Assembly: GCA_963736325.1 (NCBI GenBank)
Contig: CAVTOG010000014.1
Location: forward strand, 434,001-498,000
From: Actinoallomurus sp963736325
GTDB lineage: Bacteria; Actinomycetota; Actinomycetes; Streptosporangiales; Streptosporangiaceae
Direction of reading: 5' to 3'
DNA length: 64,000 nt
A program made the position numbers and the translations under genes. The notes beneath the pieces were generated by a model that saw nothing but the letters and a program-made list of their open reading frames with translations, searched no databases and was not told the DNA's origin. Within the stretch, counting starts at the first letter, position 1, and every line of letters starts with the position of its first letter. Below are positions 34,611 through 42,296 of the stretch, in pieces.

Positions 34611-35777
34611 ATGGCAATCAATGGATTGGTCCATGAGAAGGTCGGCGTATGTGTGTCCGGCGGCCTTTCCTCACTCGCGGTCGTAGCGGCGCTGGCCGAG
34701 TCCGGAATCCCGGTCATGGCGTTCGTCGCGGACCTCGGCCAGGCCGACCCGGACGCCGTGCGTGCCCTGGCCAAGTCGATCGAGGCGACCGGGGTGCCCA
34801 CGATCGTGGAGGACCTGCGCGACCAGATGGCGAGCATGGCTCTCGACATCGCCTGCTATCAGGCCGGCTACGAGGGCGGGTACTGGAACACGACCAGCGC
34901 CTCACGCCTCGTCCTCGTCGCGGGGCTGACCGAGGCCATGCGCCGCCACGGCTGCACCGCGCTGGCGCATGGCTGCGTCGGCGGCGGCAACGACCAGCGG
35001 AGGTTCGAGCGGTACACCGCGGCCCTCGCACCGGACCTGCGGGTCATCTCGCCGTGGACGGAACCGGAACTGCTCGAGCGGTTTCCCGACCGATCCACCA
35101 TGCAGAGTTACATCCTGGACCGCGGGCTGGCCTTCGATCCGCGGTGCACGGCGGACTACTCCGTGGACGGCAACCTGGCAGGCTTCGCGCACGAGGGGAC
35201 GCTGCTCGAACAGCTCCACACTCCGGACACCGTCACCCGGACCGTCATGACCGCGCATACGCGGCAGGCCCCCGACCAGCCGGAGACGGTCACCGTCCGG
35301 CTGGAGCACGGGCGGCTAGCCGAGGTCGGCGGCGTCACGGGCGACGCGCGCGAGTTGCTCGAACGGGCGAACGCGCTCGCCGGGCGGCATGGCATCGGCC
35401 TGCGCAGCGTGGTGGAGAACCGGATCAACGGAACCAAATGCCGAGGGATGTACGAGGCTCCCGGCCTCGACCTGCTCGGCTTCTGCGTCGACCGGGTCCA
35501 TCAGGTGACCATGGGCCACGAGGCCAAGCGGCTCATGCGCTCCATGTCCGAATTAATCGGACGAGGCGTCTACGAGGGCCGGTACGACGACCCGGCGACC
35601 CGCGCCGCGCGCGCCGCGGCGGACGTGCTCACCGGCTCGGCCAGCGCCGAGGTACAGGTCGAGCTGTACAAGGGCCGCCTGGGATTCGTGGGCATCTCCC
35701 AGCACACGGACGAGGCGCTTCCGCCACGGCAGACACGCTTCACGGGAGGCGGCCATTTCTGGCATGTCGTGGCATGA
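34611..35777 (+). CDS. argininosuccinate synthase-like enzyme (divergent)
   Basis: 388 residues from ATG 34611, preceded by GAGGAA; an upstream in-frame start at 34551 is rejected. Conserved blocks of argininosuccinate synthase are present: the PP-loop SGGL (residues 16-19), HGCVGGGNDQRRFERY (about 120-135) and VENRINGTKCRGMYEAPG. However, the PP-loop reads SGGLSS where true synthases have SGGLDTS, and the Asp-site Thr of TGKGNDQ is replaced by Val. The family adenylates a ureido oxygen and couples aspartate. No argininosuccinate lyase is nearby. It overlaps the response-regulator gene by 14 nt. A tailoring role on the AmCP product, such as ATP-dependent condensation with an amino acid, is inferred. 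Confidence 0.8.
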   Translation: MAINGLVHEKVGVCVSGGLSSLAVVAALAESGIPVMAFVADLGQADPDAVRALAKSIEATGVPTIVEDLRDQMASMALDIACYQAGYEGGYWNTTSASRLVLVAGLTEAMRRHGCTALAHGCVGGGNDQRRFERYTAALAPDLRVISPWTEPELLERFPDRSTMQSYILDRGLAFDPRCTADYSVDGNLAGFAHEGTLLEQLHTPDTVTRTVMTAHTRQAPDQPETVTVRLEHGRLAEVGGVTGDARELLERANALAGRHGIGLRSVVENRINGTKCRGMYEAPGLDLLGFCVDRVHQVTMGHEAKRLMRSMSELIGRGVYEGRYDDPATRAARAAADVLTGSASAEVQVELYKGRLGFVGISQHTDEALPPRQTRFTGGGHFWHVVA

Positions 35778-36450
35778 CGACAGCACCCCCGCCAGGGTTC
35801 TGGTCTGCGACGACATCCCGGTCGTAAGGGAAGCACTCGGAGCGCTGCTCGACTCCGCCCCCGGCATCGACGTGATCGACACCACCGGCAACGGCATGGA
35901 GGCGATCGTCCTGACCCGTTCGCTCCTGCCGGATGTCGTGGTCACCGGTGTCGAGCTGGAAGGGATATCGAGTTACGAGATGATCCGCCGGCTGCACCGG
36001 GAGGACCTCGATCCCCGGCCGCACATCGTGGTGTTCGCGATCAACGACAGTGACGAGACCGTGAGCGACGCGCTGCGTGCCGGGGTCAGCGGGGTGTTGG
36101 ACAAGGACGCGAGCCCGGCGGAGCTGGTACGGGCCATCCGGCTGGCGGCCCAGGGGCAGACCATGCTCGCCCCCCGGATCGCGCAGCGGCTGGTGGGATG
36201 GTTCCGTGAGCACCGGCCGCTCGCCGAGGCGCCGCTGCGGCCGATAATCGGCTCGCTGACGCCCAGGGAGCGGGAGGTGATGCTGTTGGCCGCGAGAGGC
36301 CTCTCCGATGAGGAGATCGCCTCCCTGCTGACCATCGGACCGGCCACCGTGCGCTCGCACATGTACCGAGTGCGCTGCAAGCTGGGGGCACGGGACCGGG
36401 CGCAACTGGTGTCGTTCGCCTACCGCTTCGGGCTCATGCAGCCGGCTTGA
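35764..36450 (+). CDS. LuxR-type response regulator with non-canonical receiver
   Basis: 228 residues: receiver (10-125) and LuxR/GerE helix-turn-helix (about 160-220, LTPREREVMLLAARGLSDEEIASLL). The acidic pair CDD (16-17) and the Lys of LDKDASPAEL remain. The phosphoacceptor Asp is Gly62 (DVVVTGVELEG), and the switch Thr is replaced by Ala (VVFAIND). It is therefore unlikely to be phosphorylated, and no histidine kinase gene is close. Such atypical receivers in antibiotic clusters respond to ligands. It is translated from inside the end of the synthase-like gene and converges on lysK with a 9-bp gap. It is probably the cluster's own regulator. Confidence 0.87.
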   Translation: MSWHDDSTPARVLVCDDIPVVREALGALLDSAPGIDVIDTTGNGMEAIVLTRSLLPDVVVTGVELEGISSYEMIRRLHREDLDPRPHIVVFAINDSDETVSDALRAGVSGVLDKDASPAELVRAIRLAAQGQTMLAPRIAQRLVGWFREHRPLAEAPLRPIIGSLTPREREVMLLAARGLSDEEIASLLTIGPATVRSHMYRVRCKLGARDRAQLVSFAYRFGLMQPA

Positions 36451-36459
36451 CGAACGAAG

Positions 36460-37569
36460 TCAGACCATGGTGCCGGCCCGGCTCGCCGCGCGCCCGGTGT
36501 CCGGAGGCAGGCCGGCCAGTTCGGTGAGCGCGAAGGACAGCACCTCGATCCCGTGGAGGTAGTCGGCCAGCTCGATGTGCTCGTCGTCGGTGTGATCCAG
36601 CCTGCTGTCACCGGGGCCGTAGGAGGCCATCGGCACGTCCCAGGACTCCAGCAGCGTGTTCATGTCCGAGGTGGCGGTCTTGAGCAGCAGGCGAGGCTGG
36701 GCGGACTGCTGCCTGATCCCGGCCGTCAGCGCCCTGACCACCGGGTCGCGGCGCCCGACCCGGCACGGTGACCTGACGCCGAGCACGGTGAGCGTGCCCG
36801 CGCCCAGCCGTGCCCTGAGTTCGGACAGCAGCGCGTCCTCGTCGAACCCGGGCGGCGTGCGCACGCCGATACTGACGGCTGCCTCCGCCGTATCGCCGGA
36901 GAACGATTCGAGTGTCAGTCCTGGCAGGTCGAACACGGTGTGGTCCGCGGGACCGATGATCTCCTTCAGCGCCGCCCAGCAGTCCGCAACGAGCTCCGAC
37001 GCCTTCGGTTCCGGGCTGGTCGGGTGGGCCGCCGGGCACCGTACGGAGTAGTGCAGGTCGAGCTTGCCCTTGTAGCCGAGCACCACGGCGGACCCACCGC
37101 TCGGCTCGCCGATGACGCAGGCGTCCGGCGGCGGATAGGTGTCACGGACCATCACCGCGCCCCGCGAGCTGGGCACCTCCTCTTCCACGACGCCGATCAC
37201 GGAGATCCGGCCGGGGAAGTCGGCGGCGCCCGCGGCCGCGCAGATCATCGCGGCCAGCGGGCCCTTCGCGTCGGACGCGCCCCGTCCGTAGAGCCGCCCG
37301 GCGTCCGAGCGGACCGGCACGTGGCCCGGCACCGTGTCGAGGTGGCTGAGCAACATGATGTGCGGGCCCTGACCCTGACCGGTCTCGCCCACCACGTTGC
37401 CGGCCTGGTCCAGGGAGCAGGTCAGGCCGAGGTCGGTCATCGCGTCGGCGAGATGGCCGGCCAGTTCCGCCTCGCCGCCAGAGGGCGAGGGGATCTCCAG
37501 CATCCGCCGCAGGAGCCCGGTCGCGGCCTCTTCGGTGACCCGCCCCGACGCGGCGAAGGCGCGGCTCAT
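36460..37569 (-). CDS. lysK: [LysW]-amino acid hydrolase (LysK-like M20 carboxypeptidase)
   Basis: 369 residues of the M20/ArgE/LysK family. Metal residues lie in LLSHLDTVPG, GRGASDAKGP, VVEEEVPSSRG and IGEPSGG. LysK removes the finished amino acid from the C-terminal glutamate of the LysW carrier protein. It is the last gene of the seven-gene carrier operon with the aminotransferase at its head, overlapping lysZ by 4 nt. The family also contains N-acetylornithine deacetylases; the LysW gene in the same operon decides for the carrier-linked role. Confidence 0.87.
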   Translation of the reverse strand: MSRAFAASGRVTEEAATGLLRRMLEIPSPSGGEAELAGHLADAMTDLGLTCSLDQAGNVVGETGQGQGPHIMLLSHLDTVPGHVPVRSDAGRLYGRGASDAKGPLAAMICAAAGAADFPGRISVIGVVEEEVPSSRGAVMVRDTYPPPDACVIGEPSGGSAVVLGYKGKLDLHYSVRCPAAHPTSPEPKASELVADCWAALKEIIGPADHTVFDLPGLTLESFSGDTAEAAVSIGVRTPPGFDEDALLSELRARLGAGTLTVLGVRSPCRVGRRDPVVRALTAGIRQQSAQPRLLLKTATSDMNTLLESWDVPMASYGPGDSRLDHTDDEHIELADYLHGIEVLSFALTELAGLPPDTGRAASRAGTMV

Positions 37570-38411
37570 CGCGAGGCCGCCGGGTCGAGAGCGGCCAGCG
37601 TCACCCGGGTGGCGGCGCCTTCCAGCGCCCGGCTGGCCGGCGCGGGCCCGGTGCCGCCGGCGATGAGCACGTCCGGCACCCCGGCCACCAGCGCGTCACG
37701 CGCCGCGAGCAGCTTGACGCCGATTCCCCCGCCCCGATGCGGCGGGGGACCCTCCGCAGGGACCGGGCACACCGGTATCACCGACCGCGGGTCGGACGGA
37801 TCGGCGAGCACTCCGGGCGCCCCGGTCAGCAGCAGGAGCGTGCCGGCCCCTGTGGCGGCGGCCACGGCCGCGGCCACCCGGTCGGCGTCGGCGTTCAGCA
37901 CGGCCCCGTCGTCCTCGGCCAGCACCGGAGGGGATATCACCGGAACGAAGCCGGCGCCGGTCAGGCAGTCGAGCAGGTCGGTGTTGACGCTGGTGACGCG
38001 GCCGCTGTGGTCGTCACGTACGACGACCTGCCGGCCTCCGACCAGCGCACGCTGGGCGCGCCGGCGGCGCGCCCGCAGCAGCCCGCCGTGAACCCCGGTC
38101 AGGCCGACGGCCGGCACCCCCGCCGCGAGCAACGCCGTGACCAGCCGCGGCTGCGTCAGGCCGGCCAGGGCCAGCGTGACCACCTCGAGCGCGGCCTGGT
38201 CGGTGAACCGGGCGCTCAGCCCGTCCAGCGAGGCCATCCGCCGCATCGGCACCTGGAGCCTGGTGGCGAGCCGCTCGATGTCGGCGGAGCCGCCGTGCAC
38301 GAGCACGACCGACCGTCCGGCGGCGGCCAGCCCGGCGATGTCGGCGCAGAGCTCGGCCGGCTCCAGGCTGGCGGTGCCACCGCACTTGATCACTGTGATG
38401 TCGCGTGTCAT
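37566..38411 (-). CDS. lysZ: [LysW]-glutamate/aminoadipate kinase (LysZ-like)
   Basis: 281 residues of the amino-acid kinase family. ITVIKCGGTAS supplies the nucleotide Lys/Gly loop, LVHGGSADIERLA the substrate loop, and VLNADADRVAAAVAAA and LLLTGAPGVL the later blocks. It phosphorylates the side-chain carboxylate of the amino acid attached to LysW. It lies between lysY (10 bp upstream) and lysK (4-nt overlap). Low-complexity Arg and Ala stretches (about residues 113-121) are unusual for the family but do not break the fold motifs. Confidence 0.87.
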   Translation of the reverse strand: MTRDITVIKCGGTASLEPAELCADIAGLAAAGRSVVLVHGGSADIERLATRLQVPMRRMASLDGLSARFTDQAALEVVTLALAGLTQPRLVTALLAAGVPAVGLTGVHGGLLRARRRRAQRALVGGRQVVVRDDHSGRVTSVNTDLLDCLTGAGFVPVISPPVLAEDDGAVLNADADRVAAAVAAATGAGTLLLLTGAPGVLADPSDPRSVIPVCPVPAEGPPPHRGGGIGVKLLAARDALVAGVPDVLIAGGTGPAPASRALEGAATRVTLAALDPAASR

Positions 38412-38421
38412 GTCGCCGTCC

Positions 38422-39441
38422 TCAGTTCGGGTGCAGGCCGGGAAACTCCAGGCCGAGGCGCTCGGGCAGGCCGAGCCGGATGTTCAGGCACTGCACCGCG
38501 TTGCCCGCGCCGCCCTTGACCAGGTTGTCCAGCGCGGCGACGAAGGTCGCCTGCCCTCGGTCGACGTCGAGCGCGAACCCCACGTCGCAGAAGTTGGAGC
38601 CGAGGAGGATCTTCGGCTCCGGATACCGGTACGTCCCGCGGTGGTACGCGACCACCCGTACGAACGGCTCGTCGCGGTAGGCGCGCCGGTAGGCGTCCCT
38701 GACCGCGCCCTCTCCTGTGCCAGGCGCCAGGGGCGCCCGGCACAGGAGCTGGACGCCGCGCACCGCCTCGATCCCGGTGGCCGACATACGCGCGTCCAGC
38801 CCGGTCGCCTGCGTGATCTCGGCCTCGTGCCGGTGGGAGGCCGGGGCGAACACCCGCATCGCACCGCTCCGCTCGGCGTGCAGGTTGCTCGGCCCCGCGC
38901 TGGCGCCCGAGCCGCTGGAGCCGGTGCGGGCGTCGATCCAGACCGGGCCGTGCAGCAGCCCGGCCATCGGCGCGAGCGCCAGGATTCCTGCGGTCGCCAT
39001 GCAGCCGGGAACGCTGATCCGGTCGGCGTCGCGCAGCTCATCGCGGTGCAGCTCAGGCAGCCCGGTCACGAACGAGGCCAGCAGGCCGGGCGCGGCGTGC
39101 GGCACGCCGTAGTACCGGGCGTACGCCGCGGGGTCGCCCAGCCTGAAGTCGCCGGACAGGTCGATGACATGTTTGGCCTGGTCCAGCAGGTGTGGCATCT
39201 TCGCCATGGTCTCGCGGTGCGACCCGGCGAGCATCAGCACGTCGGGGTCGCGAAGGTCGTCGGGCGCGGTGAACCTCAGCTCGGTCAGCCCGCGCAGGTT
39301 GGGGTGGGTGTCGGAGATACGCCGCCCGGCCAGGCGGGTGGACGTGACCGAGACGATCTCGGCCTCCGGGTGGCCGAGCAGCAGTCTGACCAGCTCGCCG
39401 CCGATATAGCCGGCGCCTCCGGTCACCGCGACCCTCACCAT
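38422..39441 (-). CDS. lysY: [LysW]-glutamyl/aminoadipyl phosphate reductase (LysY-like)
   Basis: 339 residues of the ArgC/LysY semialdehyde dehydrogenase family. The Rossmann loop is VAVTGGAGYIGGELVRLL, the catalytic Cys lies in SVPGCMATAGIL (about residue 149), and HRHEAEITQ supplies the active-site His. Other landmarks are GSSGSGASAGPSNLHAE and HRGTY. It reduces the acyl phosphate made by LysZ to a semialdehyde on the carrier. ATG 39441 lies 7 nt inside the end of lysX. In this cluster the semialdehyde is the probable acceptor for the split transketolase. Confidence 0.9.
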   Translation of the reverse strand: MVRVAVTGGAGYIGGELVRLLLGHPEAEIVSVTSTRLAGRRISDTHPNLRGLTELRFTAPDDLRDPDVLMLAGSHRETMAKMPHLLDQAKHVIDLSGDFRLGDPAAYARYYGVPHAAPGLLASFVTGLPELHRDELRDADRISVPGCMATAGILALAPMAGLLHGPVWIDARTGSSGSGASAGPSNLHAERSGAMRVFAPASHRHEAEITQATGLDARMSATGIEAVRGVQLLCRAPLAPGTGEGAVRDAYRRAYRDEPFVRVVAYHRGTYRYPEPKILLGSNFCDVGFALDVDRGQATFVAALDNLVKGGAGNAVQCLNIRLGLPERLGLEFPGLHPN

Positions 39442-40307
39442 CGCGCGGCCCTCTCCAAGAGGTGGTCGACGATCCGGCCGGCCACGTCGACCCGGTCGCC
39501 CAGGGCGGCCTGGAAGCCGGAGAACTCGGCGCGGTGGTTCACTTCCAGGACCAGGAGCCTGCCGTCGGTGTCCTCGATCAGGTCCACCGCGGCGATGTCG
39601 GCCCCGGTGGCGACGGCCGCGGCCACGGCCAGCTTGGTGAGCTCCGGCGTCTCCGGGCACTGCTGGACCCGCGCGCCGAGGGCCACGTTGGTCCGCGTGC
39701 CTTCCGCGATCCGGTACATCGCGCCGAGCACCTCGCCGCCCACCACGATCACCCGGATGTCCCGGCCCGGTTTCTGGATCAGCTCCTGGACGTAGACCAG
39801 CTGGGACTGCGGTCCCGGCTGCGCGCTGACGTACTCGAACAGGTCCTCGGCCATGGCACGGTCCCGCAGGGTCGCGATCATCCGGCCCCAGGAGCCGACC
39901 AGCGGCTTGATCAGCGCCGGGTAACCGATCTCCTCGAGCGCGGCGAGCGCGGCCTCCGGAGTGAGGCCGAGCGCGGTACGGGGAGCCGGCAGGCCCGCCG
40001 CGGCCAGGACGAGTGAGGTCCGCCACTTGTCGCCGCAGGTCTCGATCGCGGCCGCGCTGTTCAGCACCGGTATGTCGGCCGCCTCCAGCATCCGCGCCGC
40101 GTACGCCGCCCGCACCTGGCCGATCTCGCGGTTGAGAGCCCCGCGCCAGCGCCGAGCCAGGCCACCCGCCGGGCTCCACAGTGTTCGGCAGTCCAGCTGC
40201 TCACAGCGGACGCCGCGGTGCTCCAGCGCGGCGAGCAGCCGCCGTTCGTCCGGCCGGATCAAGGACGCGAGCACCGCGATCGGCGCCGCACCGGGGTCGC
40301 GGCTCAC
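39435..40307 (-). CDS. lysX: [LysW]-amino acid ligase (LysX/ArgX-like ATP-grasp)
   Basis: 290 residues from GTG 40307, which overlaps the lysW stop (GTGA). ATP-grasp features are GDKWRTSLVLAAAGLP, LIKPLVGSWGRM, VYVQELIQKPGRDIRV, AAVDLIEDTDG and EVNHRAEFSGF. LysX-type enzymes form an isopeptide bond between the amino group of the substrate and the gamma-carboxyl of the carrier's C-terminal Glu. The EVNxxxEF block is typical of this group. Whether it prefers glutamate (ArgX-like) or aminoadipate cannot be told by eye; glutamate is expected by analogy with AmCP secondary metabolism. Confidence 0.9.
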   Translation of the reverse strand: MSRDPGAAPIAVLASLIRPDERRLLAALEHRGVRCEQLDCRTLWSPAGGLARRWRGALNREIGQVRAAYAARMLEAADIPVLNSAAAIETCGDKWRTSLVLAAAGLPAPRTALGLTPEAALAALEEIGYPALIKPLVGSWGRMIATLRDRAMAEDLFEYVSAQPGPQSQLVYVQELIQKPGRDIRVIVVGGEVLGAMYRIAEGTRTNVALGARVQQCPETPELTKLAVAAAVATGADIAAVDLIEDTDGRLLVLEVNHRAEFSGFQAALGDRVDVAGRIVDHLLERAARW

Positions 40308-40468
40308 TCGCCCCAGTCCGTTTCCACCTCGGGAGCCAGGGCCAGCATCACCGGGTCGACTGCGACGATCTCGAGCTCGCTCCGGCAGTCGTCGCACTCG
40401 AGCACCTCGCTGAGCCGAGACTCGGCGGGGACCTCTACCGGGATTTCGCAGACGGGACAACTGGTCAT
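40304..40468 (-). CDS. lysW: amino-group carrier protein LysW (AmCP)
   Basis: A 54-codon acidic protein, MTSCPVCEIP...EVETDWGE. Two CxxC pairs (Cys4/Cys7 and Cys25/Cys28) form a zinc ribbon, and the C-terminus is the DWGE tail whose last Glu holds the growing amino acid. Length, zinc motifs and tail are all diagnostic. The start ATG overlaps the transketolase stop (ATGA) and the stop overlaps lysX (GTGA). It shields the alpha-amino group and gives an electrostatic handle to LysX, LysZ, LysY and LysK. Confidence 0.95.
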   Translation of the reverse strand: MTSCPVCEIPVEVPAESRLSEVLECDDCRSELEIVAVDPVMLALAPEVETDWGE

Positions 40469-41442
40469 GGTGCGCTCCTGTTCGTCGGATCCTTTTCCAG
40501 TGCGGCGCGGACGCGGTCGGCGATGCCGCGGGGATACAGCCCGTGCCGCCGCAGGATGTAGTCGGGGTTCCCGGCCTCGGCGGGCAGTTCCTCGGGCAGG
40601 CCGATGCGGAGCATCCGGCGCGGCAGGGAGTCGGCCAGGACTTCGGCCACCGCTCCGCCCAGCCCGCCTGCCGTGCGGTGCTCCTCGACCGTGACCACGA
40701 GCGTCACGTCCGCCGCGCGGGCCAGTAGCGTCTCCCGGTCGAACGGTTTGAGGGTGTGCGCGTTCAGCACTCCGGCGCTGAGGCCGTCCCGGCCGAGCTC
40801 GGCGGCCGCCTCCAGGGACGCGAGGACAGGATGCGGGCCGCAGCAGACGATCAGCACCTCGTCGCCGTCGCGCAGCGGCTGGATCCGGCCGATCTCGGGC
40901 GGCGGGAGGTCACCCGGCAGCAGCGGGGTCGGCTTGCGGCCTAGCCGGACGAAGAGCGGGCCGTCCAGGTCGGCCGCCTGCTCCACCACGTTCGCGGCGG
41001 CGCGGGCGTCCGCGGGCACCACCACGGTCATGTGCGGCAGCGCACGCATGACCGCCAGGTCCTCGAGCGCGTAGTGGGTCGAGCCGAGATGCCCGGCCGC
41101 GACGCCGCCGTGCGTGGCCATGATCCGGACCGGCAGGCGGTTCTGCGCGATGTTGACTTTGACGGCCTCCAGCGCACGGGTGGTCGCGAACGTGGCCATG
41201 GTGTTCACGAACGGGATCCAGCCCGTCGCGGCCAGCGTGGCCGAGACGCCCATGGCGGTGTGCTCGGCGATGCCCAGGTCGATGTACCTGTCGCCGGCCG
41301 CCGCGGCGTCGTCCGCGGTGAACAGCCCGGTGTCGGTGTCGACGCAGACCACCCGGGGATCGGAGCCGATCAGCGCCATCAGACCGTCGTGGTACGCCTC
41401 ACGGGTGGCGGCGCTTTCGGTCGCTTCGCCGGTGCCGCTCAC
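40465..41442 (-). CDS. transketolase, C-terminal subunit
   Basis: 325 residues containing the pyrimidine-binding and C-terminal domains of a split transketolase. GIAEHTAMGVSATLAATG carries the catalytic TPP-activating Glu, and MATHGGVAAGHLGSTHYALED follows. GTG 41442 overlaps the N-terminal subunit's stop. Together the two subunits make a TPP enzyme. In AmCP-type secondary metabolism such a pair transfers a two-carbon ketol group to the carrier-bound semialdehyde. There is no copy of other pentose-phosphate genes nearby, so a primary metabolic role is unlikely. Confidence 0.9.
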   Translation of the reverse strand: MSGTGEATESAATREAYHDGLMALIGSDPRVVCVDTDTGLFTADDAAAAGDRYIDLGIAEHTAMGVSATLAATGWIPFVNTMATFATTRALEAVKVNIAQNRLPVRIMATHGGVAAGHLGSTHYALEDLAVMRALPHMTVVVPADARAAANVVEQAADLDGPLFVRLGRKPTPLLPGDLPPPEIGRIQPLRDGDEVLIVCCGPHPVLASLEAAAELGRDGLSAGVLNAHTLKPFDRETLLARAADVTLVVTVEEHRTAGGLGGAVAEVLADSLPRRMLRIGLPEELPAEAGNPDYILRRHGLYPRGIADRVRAALEKDPTNRSAP

Positions 41443-42296
41443 CGCTCCTGCCTCCGCAGGAACGCGGCCAGCGCGGCGCGGGTACGGATCAGCAGCCGCT
41501 CGTTGAGCTTGACGTAGTGGCTCGCAGGGCGGCCGGCGATGAACGGGACGCCATGGCCCTTCTCGGTTTTCGCGATGAGCACGCTCGGCCGGCCGGGCTC
41601 CCACGGCGTCGCGTTGAGCGCGGCGGCCAGCCCGGCCGTGTCGTGCCCGTCGGCCTCGCGGACGCTCCAGCCGAAGGCCCGCCAGCGCTCGGCCAGCGGC
41701 TCCAGTGGCGATTTGTCCTCGGTACGCCCGGTGAGCTGCAGGCCGTTGCGATCCACGATGGCCACGAGCCGGTCGGCCCGCTGGGCGGCGGCGCAGCCGG
41801 CCGTCTCCCAGCAGGAGCCCTCCTGAAGCTCGCCGTCCCCGGTGACGACGAAGGTGCGCCGAGTGCTGCCGGCCAGCCGGCCCGAGAGAGCGAAGCCGAG
41901 CCCCAGCGCCAGCCCGTGGCCGAGCGAGCCGGTGGGCATCTCGACGCCGGGCACCGCACGGACCGGGTGGCCCATCAGCCTGCTGCCCGGCCGGCCGTAC
42001 GTCTCCAGTTCCCGGACCTCGAAGAAGCCTCGCTCGGCCAGCGCGGCGTACAGGGCGAGCGCCCCGTGCCCCTTGCTGAGCACGAACACGTCGCGGTCGG
42101 GCCAGTCCGGCCGGCCGGGATCCACTCGCATCACCCCGAAGTACAGGGCGGCGAGGATGTCCGCGATCGACATGGACCCGCCGAGGTGGCCGCCCTCGGC
42201 GCCGGCGCACATCTCGACCACGTGACGGCGGATCCGGGCGGCGACGTCGGTGAGCTGGGCGGCGCCGGGCCCGGCGACGAGCGGTGCGGCGCTCAC
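41439..42296 (-). CDS. transketolase, N-terminal (TPP pyrophosphate-binding) subunit
   Basis: 285 residues. HLGGSMSIADILAALYF and LSKGHGALALYAAL are transketolase blocks. The TPP motif runs from GDGELQEGSCWE to VDRNG. HDTAGLAAALN and KTEKGHGVPF follow. The GTG at 42296 overlaps the aminotransferase stop, and the stop overlaps the C-terminal subunit. It forms the cofactor site with the partner subunit. Split transketolases of this size occur both in archaea and in actinobacterial secondary metabolism. Confidence 0.9.
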   Translation of the reverse strand: MSAAPLVAGPGAAQLTDVAARIRRHVVEMCAGAEGGHLGGSMSIADILAALYFGVMRVDPGRPDWPDRDVFVLSKGHGALALYAALAERGFFEVRELETYGRPGSRLMGHPVRAVPGVEMPTGSLGHGLALGLGFALSGRLAGSTRRTFVVTGDGELQEGSCWETAGCAAAQRADRLVAIVDRNGLQLTGRTEDKSPLEPLAERWRAFGWSVREADGHDTAGLAAALNATPWEPGRPSVLIAKTEKGHGVPFIAGRPASHYVKLNERLLIRTRAALAAFLRRQER

